64,000 nt of DNA from Treponema socranskii subsp. paredis ATCC 35535 (GTDB lineage Bacteria; Spirochaetota; Spirochaetia; Treponematales; Treponemataceae). The translations under genes and the position numbers were made by a program. Position 1 is the stretch's first letter, and the number at the start of each line of letters is the position of its first letter. Under the pieces are notes generated by a model. The model searched no databases and was not told the origin of the DNA. It saw nothing but the letters and a program-made list of their open reading frames with translations. Shown here one piece after another: positions 1-12,051 of the stretch. The DNA lies in the NCBI GenBank assembly GCA_000413015.1, contig KE332515.1:1142731-1206730 (forward strand), given 5' to 3'.

Positions 1-256
1 GCGTATGCGTGTCAAGTACCCCGTACGACTTATACGCTGCAAATACGTTTTTCATCGCCGTAGAGTATAAAGCGTATACGGCGAAAAGTAAAGGTATTAA
101 TAATTGGTAATTGAGAGACGAGCGGCAATGCGGCCGTATACGCTACGACTGCGGAAAACAAGAGATGCGCCGTTAAGAAATCGTCGTCGCCTCCGATACT
201 TTCATCCCTGATGCGTACGCCTTTCCCTTACGGGGGAAATCATCTATACTGACGTT
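1..256. other. Intergenic region upstream of dnaE with an inverted repeat
   Basis: No gene is seen. An 11-base perfect inverted repeat (GCGTATACGGC at 72-82, GCCGTATACGC at 133-143) flanks an AT-rich stretch and could form a hairpin or bind a dimeric regulator. A TATACT -10-like hexamer at 245-250 ends only six bases before the dnaE ATG. No convincing -35 or Shine-Dalgarno accompanies it, so it may be chance. Confidence 0.4.
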
Positions 257-3835
<3,579 letters not shown>

Positions 3836-3848
3836 AAATTATACGAGG

Positions 3849-4451
3849 ATGCACATGGTAAGATATGTTATCGCGACGCTTATACGGCTCATCAATATCT
3901 ATTCGTTTTTGTGTTTTATACGGATAATACTCACGTGGATTCCCGGCGCGCAGTATTCGGCGCCGGGCAGGATTTTGTCGGCGCTGTGCGATCCGTTTTT
4001 AAATATATTCCGCGGCGCGCGGTGGATGCAGATCGGCTCACTCGATTTTTCTCCCGCGGTTTCGATCGGACTTTTGTACGCGCTTTCGTATATTCTCCAA
4101 AATATTTTGATGACGGGGCGCATATATTTCGGCGCCGTTCTTGCGATCGTTATCGGTATGGCGTGGTCTATCGTCAATTCGCTCGCATTGTTTTTGCTCG
4201 TTTTGCTCGCCATCAGATTTATCGTCATCCTTTCGCAAAAACGGGCGAACTATTACGGTTCGCTTTGGTCGCAGCTCGATTACGCGCTCGAACCTTTCGT
4301 ACATCGCATTTCCCGCATATTTACGGGAAATAAATTCGTCGGCTATAAAACCTCTCTCGGCATCACGATCGCCGCACTCATCGGTGTTTTGGCGGGCGGC
4401 CATTATCTTTTCAAATGGCTTATAAAAATCGTACAGCAGCTGCCGTTTTAA
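3849..4451 (+). CDS. YggT-family integral membrane protein
   Basis: A 200-aa protein with two YggT-type units. Each has a hydrophobic helix pair and a conserved FxRIILTWIPG-type segment; the first is near residue 25 and a second, more divergent unit follows residue 90. YggT proteins are inner-membrane proteins of poorly defined role, linked in some bacteria to osmotic tolerance or division. It sits between dnaE and recG with gaps of 13 and 3 bases, so co-transcription is likely. An AGGA ribosome binding site precedes the ATG. Family assignment is confident; function is not. Confidence 0.85.
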   Translation: MHMVRYVIATLIRLINIYSFLCFIRIILTWIPGAQYSAPGRILSALCDPFLNIFRGARWMQIGSLDFSPAVSIGLLYALSYILQNILMTGRIYFGAVLAIVIGMAWSIVNSLALFLLVLLAIRFIVILSQKRANYYGSLWSQLDYALEPFVHRISRIFTGNKFVGYKTSLGITIAALIGVLAGGHYLFKWLIKIVQQLPF

Positions 4452-4454
4452 ATA

Positions 4455-6896
4455 ATGAAACTCGGCGATATACGCAATTCGATAACGACTCTCCCGGGCG
4501 TCGGACCCGCGGCGGCAAAGCTGTTCGCAAAGCTCAACGTTTTTTCCGTCGCCGATTTGCTTACGCTGTATCCGAAACAATACGACGACCGCACGAAGCG
4601 CACGGGTCTTTCCGCATTCCGCTCATCGAAAGTGCACTGCGCCGCCCTTGTCGTTTCCCACGAATGGTTCGGCTACGGCAGGATGAAAACGCTGAAGCTC
4701 ATCATCTCCGACGGAGAGGCGGAAGCGGAACTCGTCGCCTTCAATCGGCCGTTTTTGGAAAAACAATTTCTCGTCGGAGCGATCATATCCGTAACGGGCG
4801 CTTTCGATATAAAATACGGCAAACTCCAAAGCACTTCATTCGAAATTATTAAATTGAGCGAAAGCGGCGATCTTTCCGATTATAAAAAGACGGCGCTTCC
4901 CGACTCCCGCGTCCTTCCCGTCTATCCGCTTACCGAAGGGCTCAATCAAAAAAACGTGAGAAAAACGATCCTCGCCGCTCTCCGCGAATACAGCGCGGGA
5001 ATCGAAAACGAACTGCCCGATTACATCATGGAAAAGCACAAACTTCTTTCAAAGCGCGATGCGATCCGGGCGGTGCACGCGCCCGAAAGCCTTTCGCAGG
5101 CCGAAAAAGCGCGGCGAACGCTCATCTACGAAGAGCTCTTTCATTTTCAATGCGTCATAGCAAAGCGCGCGTGGGAACACAGGGGCGCAGTCCCCGACGC
5201 ATCGCTTTCGCTCTCTCCGTTTGAAAGCACGGAAGAGCGCGGTGTGAAAATCGGAAGCGGCAAAAACACCGATGCCGGCACGGATGAAAGCGGCGCGGCG
5301 AACGGAAAAGCGCAAGGTACCGGCGCCCACGAAAGCGGCGCGTACGACGGTGCAGACAGCGGCATATACGACGCGACACGGCAGATATTCATCGATTCGC
5401 TTTCTCCGCTGCAAAGGGCGCTCTACGACCGCCTCCCGTTCCGTCTCACGCTCGATCAGATGAACGTCATCATGGAAATGGACGACGATCTCGACAGGGG
5501 CTATCGGGAGCGCGAACTCGTCGCAAACGATGAAAAAAAAGTTCCGGTGGAGCGCGCTGAAAACGAGCGGCCTCCGGTATTTACGATGGCGCGGCTTTTG
5601 CAGGGAGACGTCGGATCGGGCAAAACGCTCGCCGCTTTTTTTGCATGCCTTCGCGTCATCAGCTGGAAAGGACAGTGTGCGTTTATGGCTCCGACGGAAC
5701 TGCTCGCCAGGCAGCACGCGGAAAACGCTTCACACATGCTCGCACCGCTCGGCATACGCGTCGCATTTCTCACCGGAAACGTAAAAGCGGGCGGCAGGGC
5801 GGAATTGTTAAAACAGCTCAAAGCGGGCAATATAGACATCGTGATCGGTACGCATGCGCTTTTTTCCGAAGCCGTGCAATACAACGACCTCCAGCTCGCC
5901 GTCATAGACGAACAGCACCGCTTCGGCGTTTTGCAGCGTCAAGCGATAATCGAAAAAGGCAGAAAGATTGCGGGTACTTCGTCCTACACGCTCCATCTTT
6001 TGATGATGAGCGCAACGCCGATCCCGCAGACGCTCGCACTCACCGCTTTCGGCGACTTGGACGTTTCGCTTTTGCGAACGCAGCCCGAAGGAAGAAAGGC
6101 GGTAAAAACATATCTCGTGCGCGAGGGAAACGAAGCGAACGCGTACGAAGCGGTGCGTAAAGAACTCAAAGCGGGACATCAGGCGTATTTCGTCTATCCC
6201 GCAATAGAAGGCGACGGACGGCAAACGAACGGAAAAGACGAAAACGGCGACGACATGGAATCCGCCGAAGCGGCACCTGCGCGATCGGAAGCGGACGCAA
6301 AGACAGCAGGCGCAAAGCGGATACGGAACGCGCAGTTTCCGCTTTTGTATGCAAAAGAAAAATCCGCGGCAAAGGCGGCGGAAGAGATGTTCGCATTTTT
6401 ATCCGAGCGCGTGTATCCCGAATTCGAATGCGCGCTCATCCATTCGCGCGTCGATGAAGACGAGCAAGTGCGCATTCTCCGCGATTTTCAAAAGGGACGC
6501 ATACAAGTGCTCGCCGCGACGACCGTCATCGAAGTCGGAGTGGATGTACCGAATGCGACGTGCATCGTCATCGAACAGGCCGACCGCTTCGGACTCGCGC
6601 AGCTGCACCAGCTGAGGGGCAGGGTCGGACGCGGAGATGCGCAGTCGTATTGTTTTTTGATCTACGGAAAAAATATAACGGAAACGGGGATCGAGAGAAT
6701 GAAAGTCTTACGCGAAAGCACCGACGGATTTTTTATTGCGGAACGGGATTTAAAACTGCGCGGCCCCGGCGAAGTGACCGGAACCGCACAATCGGGAGAT
6801 CTCGAACTCGGCATCGCGGATATCCGCCGCGACGGGGAAATCCTCGCCGAAGCGAGAAACGACGCCTTTGAATATATGCGAAGCGTTTTGCGCTGA
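4455..6896 (+). CDS. recG: ATP-dependent DNA helicase RecG
   Basis: Branch-migrating superfamily 2 helicase that remodels stalled forks and recombination intermediates. It has an N-terminal wedge/OB domain (LPGVGPAAAKLFAKL near residue 15), Walker A GDVGSGKT near residue 380, a DEQH-type box (IDEQHRFG), MSATPIPQT, and the C-terminal helicase motif QLRGRVGRG. At 813 aa it is about 110-130 residues longer than usual. The excess lies in two low-complexity Gly/Asp/Ala-rich inserts, at about residues 255-310 (before the helicase core) and about 580-625 (between the two helicase lobes). Both are in frame and no motif is missing, so the protein should be functional. Confidence 0.96.
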   Translation: MKLGDIRNSITTLPGVGPAAAKLFAKLNVFSVADLLTLYPKQYDDRTKRTGLSAFRSSKVHCAALVVSHEWFGYGRMKTLKLIISDGEAEAELVAFNRPFLEKQFLVGAIISVTGAFDIKYGKLQSTSFEIIKLSESGDLSDYKKTALPDSRVLPVYPLTEGLNQKNVRKTILAALREYSAGIENELPDYIMEKHKLLSKRDAIRAVHAPESLSQAEKARRTLIYEELFHFQCVIAKRAWEHRGAVPDASLSLSPFESTEERGVKIGSGKNTDAGTDESGAANGKAQGTGAHESGAYDGADSGIYDATRQIFIDSLSPLQRALYDRLPFRLTLDQMNVIMEMDDDLDRGYRERELVANDEKKVPVERAENERPPVFTMARLLQGDVGSGKTLAAFFACLRVISWKGQCAFMAPTELLARQHAENASHMLAPLGIRVAFLTGNVKAGGRAELLKQLKAGNIDIVIGTHALFSEAVQYNDLQLAVIDEQHRFGVLQRQAIIEKGRKIAGTSSYTLHLLMMSATPIPQTLALTAFGDLDVSLLRTQPEGRKAVKTYLVREGNEANAYEAVRKELKAGHQAYFVYPAIEGDGRQTNGKDENGDDMESAEAAPARSEADAKTAGAKRIRNAQFPLLYAKEKSAAKAAEEMFAFLSERVYPEFECALIHSRVDEDEQVRILRDFQKGRIQVLAATTVIEVGVDVPNATCIVIEQADRFGLAQLHQLRGRVGRGDAQSYCFLIYGKNITETGIERMKVLRESTDGFFIAERDLKLRGPGEVTGTAQSGDLELGIADIRRDGEILAEARNDAFEYMRSVLR

Positions 6897-6954
6897 CGCC
6901 TTAGGCTTACCGTGCAAGCGGCTTAAAATGCCGGCCGCACATCAGGCAAAACGC

Positions 6955-7794
6955 CTATGCGATGTAAGCTTCGAGGCGCTGCATACGTCTCGGATGGCGC
7001 ATGCGCACGATGGCGTGCTTTTCGATTTGACGGATGCGCTCTTTGGTAAGATTGCACGTATCGCCGACTTCTTTCAGAGACATGGGACGGGTACCGTTCA
7101 AACCGTAGCGCAGCGACAGCACTTTCGCTTCATTCGGCTTCAGCGTGTTCAGCACTTTTCCGATATCGCGCTTCATCGCATTTGAAATCGCTTCTTCGTC
7201 GGGATTGTCATAGCGCTCGTCTTCGATAAAATCGCTCACGGACGTGCGGTCGTTGTCGCTCGAAGCGATCTGCGCGTCGAGGGAAATCATATCGCGGGAA
7301 ATGTTCACCATTTCGCGCACGTGCTGCTTATCCATCTTCAACATACGCGCAACTTCGGCGAATTCCTGCTCTTCGGTTTTATCGCCCGCCATAAGCTTTC
7401 GCGCGTGTTCGATCTGCACGAGTTCGTTCGCACGGTTGAGCGGGAGGCGGATGGCGCGGCTCTTTTCGCAAATCGCTTTTAAAATCGCCTGACGGATCCA
7501 CCACACCGCGTATGAAATAAAGTGATAGCCCTTCGACACGTCGAATCTGTCCACCGCCGTCAAAAGGCCGATATTGCCTTCGCTGATCAAATCGGGCAAA
7601 TCGAGTCCGTGATTTTGATATTTTTTCGCAACGTTGACGACAAAGCGCAGGTTCGCGTTGACGATTTTGTCTTTCGCAGCTTTGTCGCCCGCTTTCGCTT
7701 TCAGCGCCAAATCGGTTTCCTCTTCGCGGGAAAGCAGAGAAACTTTATTTATATCTTTCAAATACATTGAAAGGATGTTTTTGTCGTTTGTCAT
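6955..7794 (-). CDS. RNA polymerase sigma factor, RpoS/group 2 sigma-70 type
   Basis: A 279-aa sigma-70 family protein without region 1.1. Region 1.2 is at the N-terminus, followed by the region 2 core (NLRFVVNVAKKYQNHGLDLP and GYHFISYAVWWIRQAI), region 3, and region 4 with the LTKERIRQIE recognition helix. Size and lack of region 1.1 fit the alternative group 2 (RpoS-like) factors of spirochaetes rather than the housekeeping RpoD. The ATG at 7794 is chosen because GGAGGT lies directly upstream. A longer reading from 7842 would place the start inside the sigma-54 promoter at 7837-7853. The gene is monocistronic and converges with recG. Confidence 0.92.
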   Translation of the reverse strand: MTNDKNILSMYLKDINKVSLLSREEETDLALKAKAGDKAAKDKIVNANLRFVVNVAKKYQNHGLDLPDLISEGNIGLLTAVDRFDVSKGYHFISYAVWWIRQAILKAICEKSRAIRLPLNRANELVQIEHARKLMAGDKTEEQEFAEVARMLKMDKQHVREMVNISRDMISLDAQIASSDNDRTSVSDFIEDERYDNPDEEAISNAMKRDIGKVLNTLKPNEAKVLSLRYGLNGTRPMSLKEVGDTCNLTKERIRQIEKHAIVRMRHPRRMQRLEAYIA

Positions 7795-7836
7795 AGATAC
7801 ACCTCCAAAGCGGCACAAAGCCGTATGTACAAATCG

Positions 7837-7853
7837 TTGCAATATCTATGCCA
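7837..7853 (-). promoter_or_regulatory. Sigma-54 (RpoN) -24/-12 promoter of the RpoS-like sigma gene
   Basis: On the minus strand this reads TTGGCATAGATATTGCA. It matches the sigma-54 consensus TTGGCAC-N5-TTGCA except for one base, with exactly ten bases between the invariant GG and GC. The expected transcription start is near 7827, leaving a leader of about 33 bases with GGAGGT correctly placed before the ATG at 7794. Regulation by RpoN is inferred from the motif and spacing. Confidence 0.75.
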
Positions 7854-8140
7854 ACAAACGATGAAAAAGGAAAATCGTTACGATAATATTTTGTTAGATT
7901 TGTCGTATTTTTATAATTCTTTATAATACAATACATTAAAAAATCTATTGACTTTTTGCCCTTTCGAATAACGATCGATTTTTCTTGACTTCCGGCAGAA
8001 TTTTGAGTAAATTTATGTCAAACTTACTCACCCTCATAAAAATACACCGAAACCGTATCATTTTGACACGTTTTTTTATCGTCCTGCCGTTTTCGTGCCC
8101 GTACTTGGAAAAAACCGCATTAAAGCGCTTCAAAAGCAAA

Positions 8141-8182
8141 GCGGGGATGCTCACAAAACAGGATCAATCGCCGCTTCCCCGC
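8141..8182 (-). terminator. Weak hairpin after the chemotaxis receptor gene
   Basis: GCGGGGA (8141-8147) pairs with TCCCCGC (8176-8182) across a 28-base loop, just downstream of the receptor stop at 8200, and is followed on the minus strand by a mixed T-rich run. It is only a plausible terminator. The rest of 7854-8199 is AT-rich and shows no gene; it would hold upstream activator sites if the sigma-54 promoter is real. Confidence 0.3.
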
Positions 8183-8199
8183 CGATATTTACGCTGCGT

Positions 8200-10338
8200 T
8201 TATATCTTAAACTTTCTTACTTCAGCAGTCAAATTGTCGATATTGTATTTATTTTTTTGAGTCAGCGTATTTACTTCTTGGACGGCTTTATTGATTTCGG
8301 CAGCACCGGAAGCCATTTCGTTCATGCTGTCGGTAATGATGCGCGTCAGATCGTCGAGTTTGTGCATTTCCCGCGCAACGCCTTCGCTGCCTTTGATCAT
8401 TTCTTCAGAACCAGTCTGCACTTCCATCGTTACCGAATTGATGTCTCTAATCGCGGAGAGCACTTCTCTGCTGCCGTTTTCCTGTTCTTTCATCGCTTCG
8501 GTAAGGCGGCCGCTCATCTCTTTTACCTGTTCGGTGAGATTGAAAATTGCGTTGAATTTTTCTCCGACGGTTCCGGAAGAAACCGAAAGCGTTTCGATTT
8601 CGGCTGAAAGATCTTTCAGCGTCGTTGTAATCGATTTACCCTGCGTCGCGGAATCTTCGGCAAGTTTACGGATTTCGTCGGCAACGACGGCAAAACCTTT
8701 ACCCGCTTCGCCGGCGTGAGCCGCTTCGATTGCGGCGTTCATGGCGAGAAGGTTCGTTTGACTTGCGATACGCTGAATAACGCTCGACGCTTCCATAAGA
8801 GAACCGGATTCTTCGGTAATCTTTTGTGCGACTTCGTTTGCAGCTATAAGCGTATTTTTACCTTCGTCGGTCGCAGATGCAAGTTTTTTGATCGCGTCGT
8901 CGGTTTTGTCGAGCGTATGACCGACAGCCATGATATTCGAAACCATTTCTTCGACGGAAGCCGAGGATTGCGTAACGCTTGCCGCCTGATTTTGAATACT
9001 GTTGTTCAGCTGTCTGATCGTGCGGAGAATTTCTTCGATAGTAGCCGAAGTTTCGGTAACGCTTATACTTTGCGTCATCGCCTGCTCTTTGACACCTTCG
9101 ATATTTGCGCTGATTTGATGAACGGAACTCGCGGTTTGTGTCGTATTCGACGCGAGGTCGTTTCCTATGTCGGTCATCGTATAGCTGTTTTTGTCGACGG
9201 TACGTATGGACATGGCGATTTTTTCGATCGTTTTATTAAAATATTCACAGACATCCGTTACTTCATCGTTTCCGTTTTCCGGAAGACGTACGGTCAAATC
9301 GCCCTCACCCTGTGCGATATCTTTCAACGCGCTCGTCGCAAGGCGAACCGGCTTTACTATCTGCGTGGTGACAAAATAGACGATGATAAAAACCGCAATT
9401 AAAATGAGAACGCCGATGACAAACAGCGAAATGCTAAGGCTTTTTACTTCATTCATAAATTCTTCGTAGGGCGCGTTGATGACGACCGTCCAATCGGCAG
9501 AGCGCATCTTTACCGCCGCCGCGACTTTTGAAACGTCTTTGTACGTATACGAACCGGTAACAGGCACCCTCGATGCTATGGCATTATGTTCAAACATACC
9601 GATTGAAACCATGGCCGGATCGGTTTTTGCTTCTTCAAAGGCATTGGACATGGTTAGTACCAGTTCGGCATCTTCGTCCGCAATCGACGCACCCGTAGGC
9701 CCCAAAATATAGCAGTTTCCCGTTTTTCCGATAACGATATCTTTGATATAATCGCGCAGCTGAAGACCGGGAAGGTCGGCGGACAAAACCCCGCAAATGC
9801 TTTCATTCGCATCGTAGATGGGAACGGCGACCGTTACGACAAGCGTATGATTCGCACGTTCGATATACGGCTCGGAAACAAAATTCTTTCCGGAAAACGC
9901 GGTTTGAAACCACACTCTGTCGGCTACCTGAACGGTGCCTCCGTCATAATAAAATGTTCCCTTCGTATCGGTTATATCGAGCTCGCGGATGGAATCGTTT
10001 TGTGCAGCTTCGTTTTTCAGCAAAGCGACCCGCTGTGCATACGAATACGAAGGATCATACAAAACCGGTATACGCGCTATACCTTCGAGAAACTGAAAGA
10101 GCGCGTTTATCCTTCCGTCGATGATTTCAGCCGTATCTAAAGCTTTATCGGTCAAGTGTGCTTCAACTTTTTCGATGACTGCCCTGCGCGCCAAGCGGAT
10201 TATCAAAACGCTTTCGATGAGTATTGCTGCGGCAATCAAGCTTCCGAAAACAATAATAACTTTCTTACGGATTGAAAACAGCTTTTTTCCGGTTGCACTG
10301 TTTATATTTTTTTTAAGGAATGCGGTATTCTTTTCCAT
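8200..10338 (-). CDS. Methyl-accepting chemotaxis protein with periplasmic CACHE sensor
   Basis: A 712-aa transmembrane chemoreceptor. It has a first membrane helix at about residues 27-50 and a periplasmic dCACHE-like sensor to about 300 (segments such as [12 protein letters not shown] and [10 protein letters not shown] fit this fold). A second helix at about 305-330, a HAMP domain, and a long cytoplasmic coiled coil follow. The highly conserved hairpin tip contains [20 protein letters not shown], which contacts CheA and CheW. The ligand cannot be read from the sequence. The final residues give no CheR-binding pentapeptide. AAGGAG lies upstream of the ATG, and a sigma-70-like promoter sits at 10397-10425. 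Confidence 0.95.
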   Translation of the reverse strand: MEKNTAFLKKNINSATGKKLFSIRKKVIIVFGSLIAAAILIESVLIIRLARRAVIEKVEAHLTDKALDTAEIIDGRINALFQFLEGIARIPVLYDPSYSYAQRVALLKNEAAQNDSIRELDITDTKGTFYYDGGTVQVADRVWFQTAFSGKNFVSEPYIERANHTLVVTVAVPIYDANESICGVLSADLPGLQLRDYIKDIVIGKTGNCYILGPTGASIADEDAELVLTMSNAFEEAKTDPAMVSIGMFEHNAIASRVPVTGSYTYKDVSKVAAAVKMRSADWTVVINAPYEEFMNEVKSLSISLFVIGVLILIAVFIIVYFVTTQIVKPVRLATSALKDIAQGEGDLTVRLPENGNDEVTDVCEYFNKTIEKIAMSIRTVDKNSYTMTDIGNDLASNTTQTASSVHQISANIEGVKEQAMTQSISVTETSATIEEILRTIRQLNNSIQNQAASVTQSSASVEEMVSNIMAVGHTLDKTDDAIKKLASATDEGKNTLIAANEVAQKITEESGSLMEASSVIQRIASQTNLLAMNAAIEAAHAGEAGKGFAVVADEIRKLAEDSATQGKSITTTLKDLSAEIETLSVSSGTVGEKFNAIFNLTEQVKEMSGRLTEAMKEQENGSREVLSAIRDINSVTMEVQTGSEEMIKGSEGVAREMHKLDDLTRIITDSMNEMASGAAEINKAVQEVNTLTQKNKYNIDNLTAEVRKFKI

Positions 10339-10396
10339 AAATATAACGAAGCTCCTTTTCTATGCAGCTGTCGGAATAGACTTTAACTCGTTTTTC

Positions 10397-10425
10397 AGTA
10401 TATACGTTTTAACCGATTGCGTCCA
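10397..10425 (-). promoter_or_regulatory. Sigma-70-like promoter for the chemoreceptor gene
   Basis: On the minus strand TGGACG (10425-10420) and TATACT (10402-10397) are separated by 17 bases, about 60 bases upstream of the receptor start. The -10 is good and the -35 matches four of six positions. No flagellar sigma-28 motif was found instead. Confidence 0.45.
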
Positions 10426-10518
10426 CTGTTTATTTCATCCGCGTTTTCAAGCCGCCTCCCCGTTTCAAACATACGATTTTCCGAGGCGCGCATCGCCGCC
10501 ATTTACAAAGCCCGGGCC

Positions 10519-11796
10519 TCACACTGCCGAAAGCGCGCGGTCGACATCGGCGATGATGTCTTCGACGTTTTCAAGTCCGCAGCTGAATCTCACCAAGCCT
10601 CCGTCGATGCCCGCCGCCGCAAGCTGTTCGTCGGTGAGCTGACGGTGCGTCGAAGATGCCGGATGAAGCACGCAGGTGCGGATATCGGCGACGTGGACTT
10701 CATCGGTTGCAAGCGAAAGAGAATCCACAAAACGCACCGCAGCCGCCCGGCCGCCTTTTATACCGAGCGCGATGACGCCGCTTGTCCCTTCGGGTAAATA
10801 TTTTTTTGCAAGCGCATGATTCGCATCGCCTGAAAGCGCGGGATACGTCACCGATGCGATTTTATCGCTTTTTTGAAAATGCTCGGCAAGCGCGAGCGCG
10901 TTTTTGCAGTATTGCCTCATCCGAAGCGGCATCGTTTCAAGCCCCAAATTCAATAAAAAAGCCGAATGCGCCGACGGGTAGCAGCCGAAATCGCGCATGA
11001 GCTGCGTCCGCGCTTTGATGATATAGGCGGCTTTTCCGAATTCCTTCGTATAGGTAAGTCCGTGATAGCTCGGATCGGGTTCGCAAAGATCCGCAAAAAA
11101 ACCGTTCGCCTTGTGTGCCGCTTCCCAATCGAAATTGCCGCCGTCTACGATAACGCCGCCGCACTGGACTGCATGACCGTCCATGTATTTTGTCGTCGAA
11201 TGAACGACGATATCCGCGCCCCATTCAAAAGGACGGCAGAGTATCGGCGTCGCAAAAGTATTGTCGATGATGAGCGGTACGTTCCGCGCATGAGCGGCTT
11301 TCGCCCACGTTTCGAAATCGAATACCGCAAGCGAAGGATTTGCAAGCGTTTCTCCGAACACCGCTTTCGTATTCGGCTTGAATGCTTTGAGAATCGTATC
11401 GTAATCGGCGCCGGCTGAAACTTGAATACATTCGATGCCGAGTTTTTTAAGCGTAAAGCAAAAAAGGTTTGTCGAGCCGCCGTAAATCGCCGAACTCGCG
11501 ATAAAACTGTCGCCCGCCGAGCACAGGTTTAAAATCGAAAGCAGGGAAGCCGCCTGCCCGCTCGACGTCAACATAGCCCCGACACCGCCTTCAAGATCCG
11601 CGATTTTTTTTTCAACGGCATCGCAGGTCGGATTTGCCATACGAGAATATATGTATTCCGTCGGCTTATCGAAAAGAGCCGCAACGTGATCGCACGAATC
11701 GAATTTATACGTCGTACTCTGTACGATCGGCATAACGCAGGGTTCTCCGTTTTTCGGCTCATATCCCGAATGCAGACATTTCGTTTCAATCTTCAT
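10519..11796 (-). CDS. metY: O-acetylhomoserine sulfhydrylase / Cys-Met metabolism PLP enzyme
   Basis: A 425-aa enzyme of the Cys/Met metabolism PLP-dependent family (gamma-elimination/replacement). It most resembles O-acetyl-L-homoserine sulfhydrylase, which makes homocysteine from acetylhomoserine and sulfide. Visible features are the substrate loop YSRMANPTCDAVEKKIADLE, the cofactor-stacking region SSGQAASLL, the Asp-bearing IIDNTFATP, and the Schiff-base lysine in VVHSTTKYMDGHAVQCGGV. A methionine gamma-lyase activity cannot be excluded. The ATG at 11796 is preceded by GGGAG and aligns with the conserved leader shared with the 5'-nucleotidase gene. The longer upstream reading would run through that leader and is rejected. 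Confidence 0.85.
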   Translation of the reverse strand: MKIETKCLHSGYEPKNGEPCVMPIVQSTTYKFDSCDHVAALFDKPTEYIYSRMANPTCDAVEKKIADLEGGVGAMLTSSGQAASLLSILNLCSAGDSFIASSAIYGGSTNLFCFTLKKLGIECIQVSAGADYDTILKAFKPNTKAVFGETLANPSLAVFDFETWAKAAHARNVPLIIDNTFATPILCRPFEWGADIVVHSTTKYMDGHAVQCGGVIVDGGNFDWEAAHKANGFFADLCEPDPSYHGLTYTKEFGKAAYIIKARTQLMRDFGCYPSAHSAFLLNLGLETMPLRMRQYCKNALALAEHFQKSDKIASVTYPALSGDANHALAKKYLPEGTSGVIALGIKGGRAAAVRFVDSLSLATDEVHVADIRTCVLHPASSTHRQLTDEQLAAAGIDGGLVRFSCGLENVEDIIADVDRALSAV

Positions 11797-12023
11797 AATT
11801 TGCTCCCATAAAAACTTTTGCAGGAAGTTGCAACTTCCGAAAAAGTTTTTAGTCGTGCGCAAAAGCGCACACGTTCAATAATCGAGTTTGCGAAACTATA
11901 CCGTATCGTATTCTTTCGATTTTCATCAAAACGATACGTATACATAGCTTCCGCAAACATCCGTGCAAACTCGAGATAAAAAGCGACGGCGATATTTCAG
12001 ACGGCGCTTTTTATCGTACCTCC
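11797..12023 (-). promoter_or_regulatory. Structured 5' leader, copy 1 (metY)
   Basis: This stretch matches the region before the 5'-nucleotidase gene (23439-23782) from the start codon outward. On the transcribed strand it offers: a block with GGAGGTACGATAAAAAGCG near 12022-12004; a long-range helix of TCGAGTTTGC with GCAAACTCGA (11974-11965 and 11891-11882); a GTGCGC/GCGCAC hairpin at 11854-11871; and, just before the ribosome binding site, a long hairpin with AAAAACTTTT and AAAAGTTTTT arms around an inner GGAAGT/ACTTCC stem. The second GTTTGCG of the leader could compete for the same CGCAAAC partner. It matches no riboswitch class I recognise. Confidence 0.65.
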
Positions 12024-12051
12024 TTGTTATGGCGGCTACCTATCCGCATCG

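Noticed and set aside
7745-7936. A 63-codon minus-strand frame over the sigma gene promoter
   Set aside because: It overlaps the sigma gene start in another frame and covers the sigma-54 promoter; nothing supports coding.
12004-12022. A five-codon leader peptide starting with ATA after GGAGGT in the conserved leaders
   Set aside because: ATA starts are extremely rare and the spacing is short; the block is more likely part of the RNA structure, although identical in both copies.
11797-12023. A known SAM, cobalamin, TPP or FMN riboswitch before metY
   Set aside because: None of the characteristic conserved cores of those classes is present.
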